Source: Pithys albifrons albifrons (taxonomy: Eukaryota > Chordata > Aves > Passeriformes > Thamnophilidae). From it: DNA of 64,000 bases. Under the pieces are notes generated by a model. The model was not told where the DNA came from. It saw nothing but the letters and a program-made list of their open reading frames with translations, and ran no database searches. The DNA lies in the NCBI RefSeq assembly GCF_047495875.1, contig NC_092459.1:38359490-38423489 (forward strand). The letters are read 5' to 3'. Shown here in pieces: positions 61,281 to 64,000 of the stretch (positions within the stretch are counted from its first letter, which is position 1; every line of letters begins with the position of its first letter). A program made the position numbers and the translations under genes.

Positions 61281-63682
61281 CAGATTTTAAATAGCCAAAG
61301 ATGTTCTTTATGACTTTGATACATGATAAGAAAACAAAGTACTTTCCTCAAATGATCAGGAAACAAGGTTGTGAAACATACAAATGTACCGAACATTCTG
61401 CATATTGAAAATAAGCTTAAAAATCAGCAAGTACGTGGAATTGTAAATGTTAATATTTAAAAATAAATTATTACAGTCATCGTTTATGAATTTCTGCACA
61501 CAAAATCAGAAACAGTCATTCTTCAGGATTAAATATGCATCCACAGCATTCATTGCTCTGACAGCTAAATGAGATTATACATAAATTACTCTGTTGAAAC
61601 TCAATCAATATAAACAGGAATAGTCCTTAGATTTATGAAAATTTGAAAGCACCCTTGACCCTTTCTATACTCTCTGCTCTTTCACTTTGTATTTTTGTAT
61701 TATCTGGGATATGTAGAGAAGCTCTTCCCTAATCATTCAAATTTCAAAGTGAGTGGAACTTTTAGAAAACAAAACAAAATCACTACAGCAGGTCTCAAGG
61801 TAGTCTCTATAGATTCAAGATGTTTTTAAGTGAAAACCTGGAAAACTGCTCTTGATTAGAAATAATTATCTTGTTACAAAAGAATGATGACAGCTGGAGA
61901 AAGAATAATAATAAAAAGAAAGAAAGAAACAAACAAACAAACACACCCCACAAATGAAAAACCAATTGTTTTCTTTTTTTCCCATTTCCCTTTCAGAGAC
62001 AAGCTAGAATTTCCAGTTCCAAAACATGCCAAATTAAAGCACTAGGCAGGAGGAAAATCCTTTTGGTGCCTTTCCTATTCATTCTTTTATTCCCTCATTC
62101 CAATCCAGCTTTTTTTTTTTCCTCATCTTGCAGCTAGCTTCCAAACATCACTAATTCATTCTTGTCATCCTTTCCCATCTCCCAGTGTCAGTGCTAATAG
62201 TTTAGGATTTCTTTCAGTCCATAAACAATCTGGCTCCTCATAGGCATTTCAGAATGCAAACAACTTGGTTTCATAAAGAAATTTTTAATTTACTTTGACT
62301 GTCTATAACAGAAGTATTATTGGAAATCTGTATATTGAGAGATGTCTGAAAATAAAACACCATGGAAAAACTCTTAAAGGATATCCAGGCCAGTGATTTC
62401 ACAGAACACAGTGATGATTTAAATATACCAGACACGATTTCACTCCATGAAAGTATCCAGCCAGCTTTGACATACACCAGAAATATAACTGAACTCCTTT
62501 AAAATTTACAAGGAGCACAGTGAATAGAGGCTAGCAGGATTTCTTAAGTAACAAGGGGCAAGGAGGACATTGTAATCAGGTGCAGAAGACATCTAGTAAC
62601 ATCCTTGCTGTCAGCCTACCAGTCACATATGGGTTACTATACAAGCAGTGGACACATACTAGAGTAGGTTCATATCTGATGAAAAGTCAGATTTTTTCCT
62701 TTGTAAAGGATGTCAGGGACATGAAGGCTTTTGTTTAACCACTGTATCTAGCATTCTTGCCAAGATATTTTGTGTGGAGTAATAGAAAAAAAAATCAAAA
62801 TTATTATACAACAACTGCAATAATAAGAAGAACTTTATAACATGCTTTAATTTTTTCTCAAATAAATTCATTCTTTGGAAATAATAGCACTGAAACAACA
62901 TAAGATTGGAAATAACTTCTTGTATCATCAGATGTTGTTTCTTATCATTGTCCTTAGCTTTTTCAATTCCATCTAGAAACAACATTTAGTTTTCTACAGC
63001 CACCCTCATTCAGAAGGATGATCCTCACTGCTTTATAACAGGAATTCCTTCTAACTTCTAATCTGAATTTACTCACGGCCAGAACACACATCCTGTTTCT
63101 TTCCAATCTTTTATTAACACCTGCTGTGTTATGCTCAGGAGTAACCATTACTTTTTCTATGGCCATACAACACGCATAATTATTAAACTTCTGTTTAAAT
63201 CATATTGAAGCTCAGGGATGTTTTTTGACTAATCAAAATGGATGGATCTTTTTTCTTCCTCTGTCATTTTCATCTACTCTGACAAAGTTTACTGAGGATT
63301 TTCCTATTAACTCCTGAGCAAGAGATCTTGAACTTGCTTTTATTATTATATTACATCCAATTTCTCTCTGTAAAGTTTGAAAGTAGTCAACTTTTCCTGT
63401 ATAAATTTTTGATCATTCCCTATGTGCTTTTATTTCATCACCAGCTTTCACCGCTTCATTACACCTTCTTGTGTCAAAGGCATCTAGCAACATTGCACAA
63501 AGCTTATCATATTTTCTGAGCTTAACAAATGTATCCTGTTGAGGAGACTTTTAGGCTCAGCATGCTTTGTCTAAATCATATCAGAATTAAAAAGTAAAAA
63601 CAACCCTTCCTTATCAACATTTTTTGCTTTTTTCAGAAAACATAATTGCTTCATAACAATAGAAGGAAAAAAGAACAGGAAA
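61281..63682. other. Gene-free AT-rich DNA
   Basis: No gene or recognisable transposon. An (AAAG)n/(AAAC)n-like simple repeat lies at 61901-61947, and a T11-type run at about 62110-62120. Open frames are 90 codons or fewer and unrecognised. Confidence 0.65.
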
Positions 63683-64000
63683 GTGATTGTCCCTCTGTAC
63701 TTGGCACAAGTGAGGCTGAACCTCAAATCCTGAGTCCAGTTCTGGGCCTCTCACTTCAAGAAAGACATTGAGGTGCTGGAGTGAGACCAGAGAAGGTGAA
63801 AGAGGCTGGTGAAGGGTCTAGAGAGTCAGTCCTACAAGGAGTGGATGACGGAGCTGAGATTGTTTAGCCAGACAAGAGGAGGCTCAGGGGGGACCTCATT
63901 GGTCTCCACAACTACCTGAAAGGAAGGTGTAGCCAGGTGGATGTTGGTCTCTTCTGTCATGTTTCGAGAGAAAGGGTGAGAGGAAATAGCCTTAAGTTAC
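63683..64000 (+). mobile_element. CR1 LINE 3' region, plus strand, cut by window edge
   Basis: Homology starts abruptly at 63683 with GTGATTGTCCCTCTGTACTT and follows the CR1 3' part in sense orientation. Landmarks are CAGTTCTGGGCCTCTCACTT near 63738, AGAAAGACATTGAGGTGCTG near 63759, GGAGGCTCAGGGGGGACCTC near 63878, and AACTACCTGAAAGGAAGGTG near 63910. It is still in homology at base 64000, so the 3' end lies beyond the window. It reads closer to consensus than the other copies, suggesting a younger insertion. Confidence 0.93.

Noticed and set aside
60909..61313. Overlapping frames of 104 (minus) and 122 (plus) codons
   Set aside because: Most of this interval is inside the ERVL-like LTR, which is noncoding.
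1..64000. CRISPR arrays, operons, phage or bacterial mobile systems
   Set aside because: No regularly spaced repeats, no Shine-Dalgarno-led gene runs and no long frames. The avian retroelements make a prokaryotic origin untenable.

Overview
This window looks like noncoding nuclear DNA from a bird. Every repeat I recognise belongs to an avian family: CR1 LINE fragments, several ending in or near the CR1 8-bp tail motif (ATTCTRTG), and ERVL-like LTRs of the kind common in bird genomes. I saw no Alu/B1, L1 or other mammalian-type repeats. The background is AT-rich and CpG-poor. The matches to CR1 and LTR consensus were made from memory, so subfamily names are not given.

I find no supportable protein-coding gene, exon, tRNA, rRNA or CRISPR array. 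The longest open frame is 145 codons. The open frames overlap one another on both strands, lie in low-complexity tracts or repeats, and show no recognisable domain apart from a decayed CR1 ORF2 on the minus strand near 30.6-31.5 kb. The region is best read as intergenic or as the inside of a very long intron.

Layout: (1) 1-29.7 kb is almost free of recognisable transposons. It holds simple repeats (a CA microsatellite near 7.0 kb and recurring AAAAC/GTTTT-rich tracts) and one GC-rich island near 24 kb. (2) 29.7-31.5 kb is a repeat cluster: a complete solo LTR (523 bp, TG...CA ends, 5-bp CTACC target duplication), then a minus-strand CR1 with an internal deletion. (3) 31.5-43.5 kb is mostly unique AT-rich DNA. 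(4) 43.5-53 kb carries four CR1 fragments in both orientations. (5) 57.6-58.7 kb is a GC-rich segment with some LTR-like signals, class unknown. (6) 60.6-61.3 kb is a truncated minus-strand ERVL-like LTR. (7) A plus-strand CR1 begins at 63683 and runs off the right edge.

No set of genes acts together here. I looked for an undescribed system and saw none. The items most worth a check are the two GC-rich islands, the nested repeat cluster at 29.5-31.5 kb, and the internally deleted CR1 copies.
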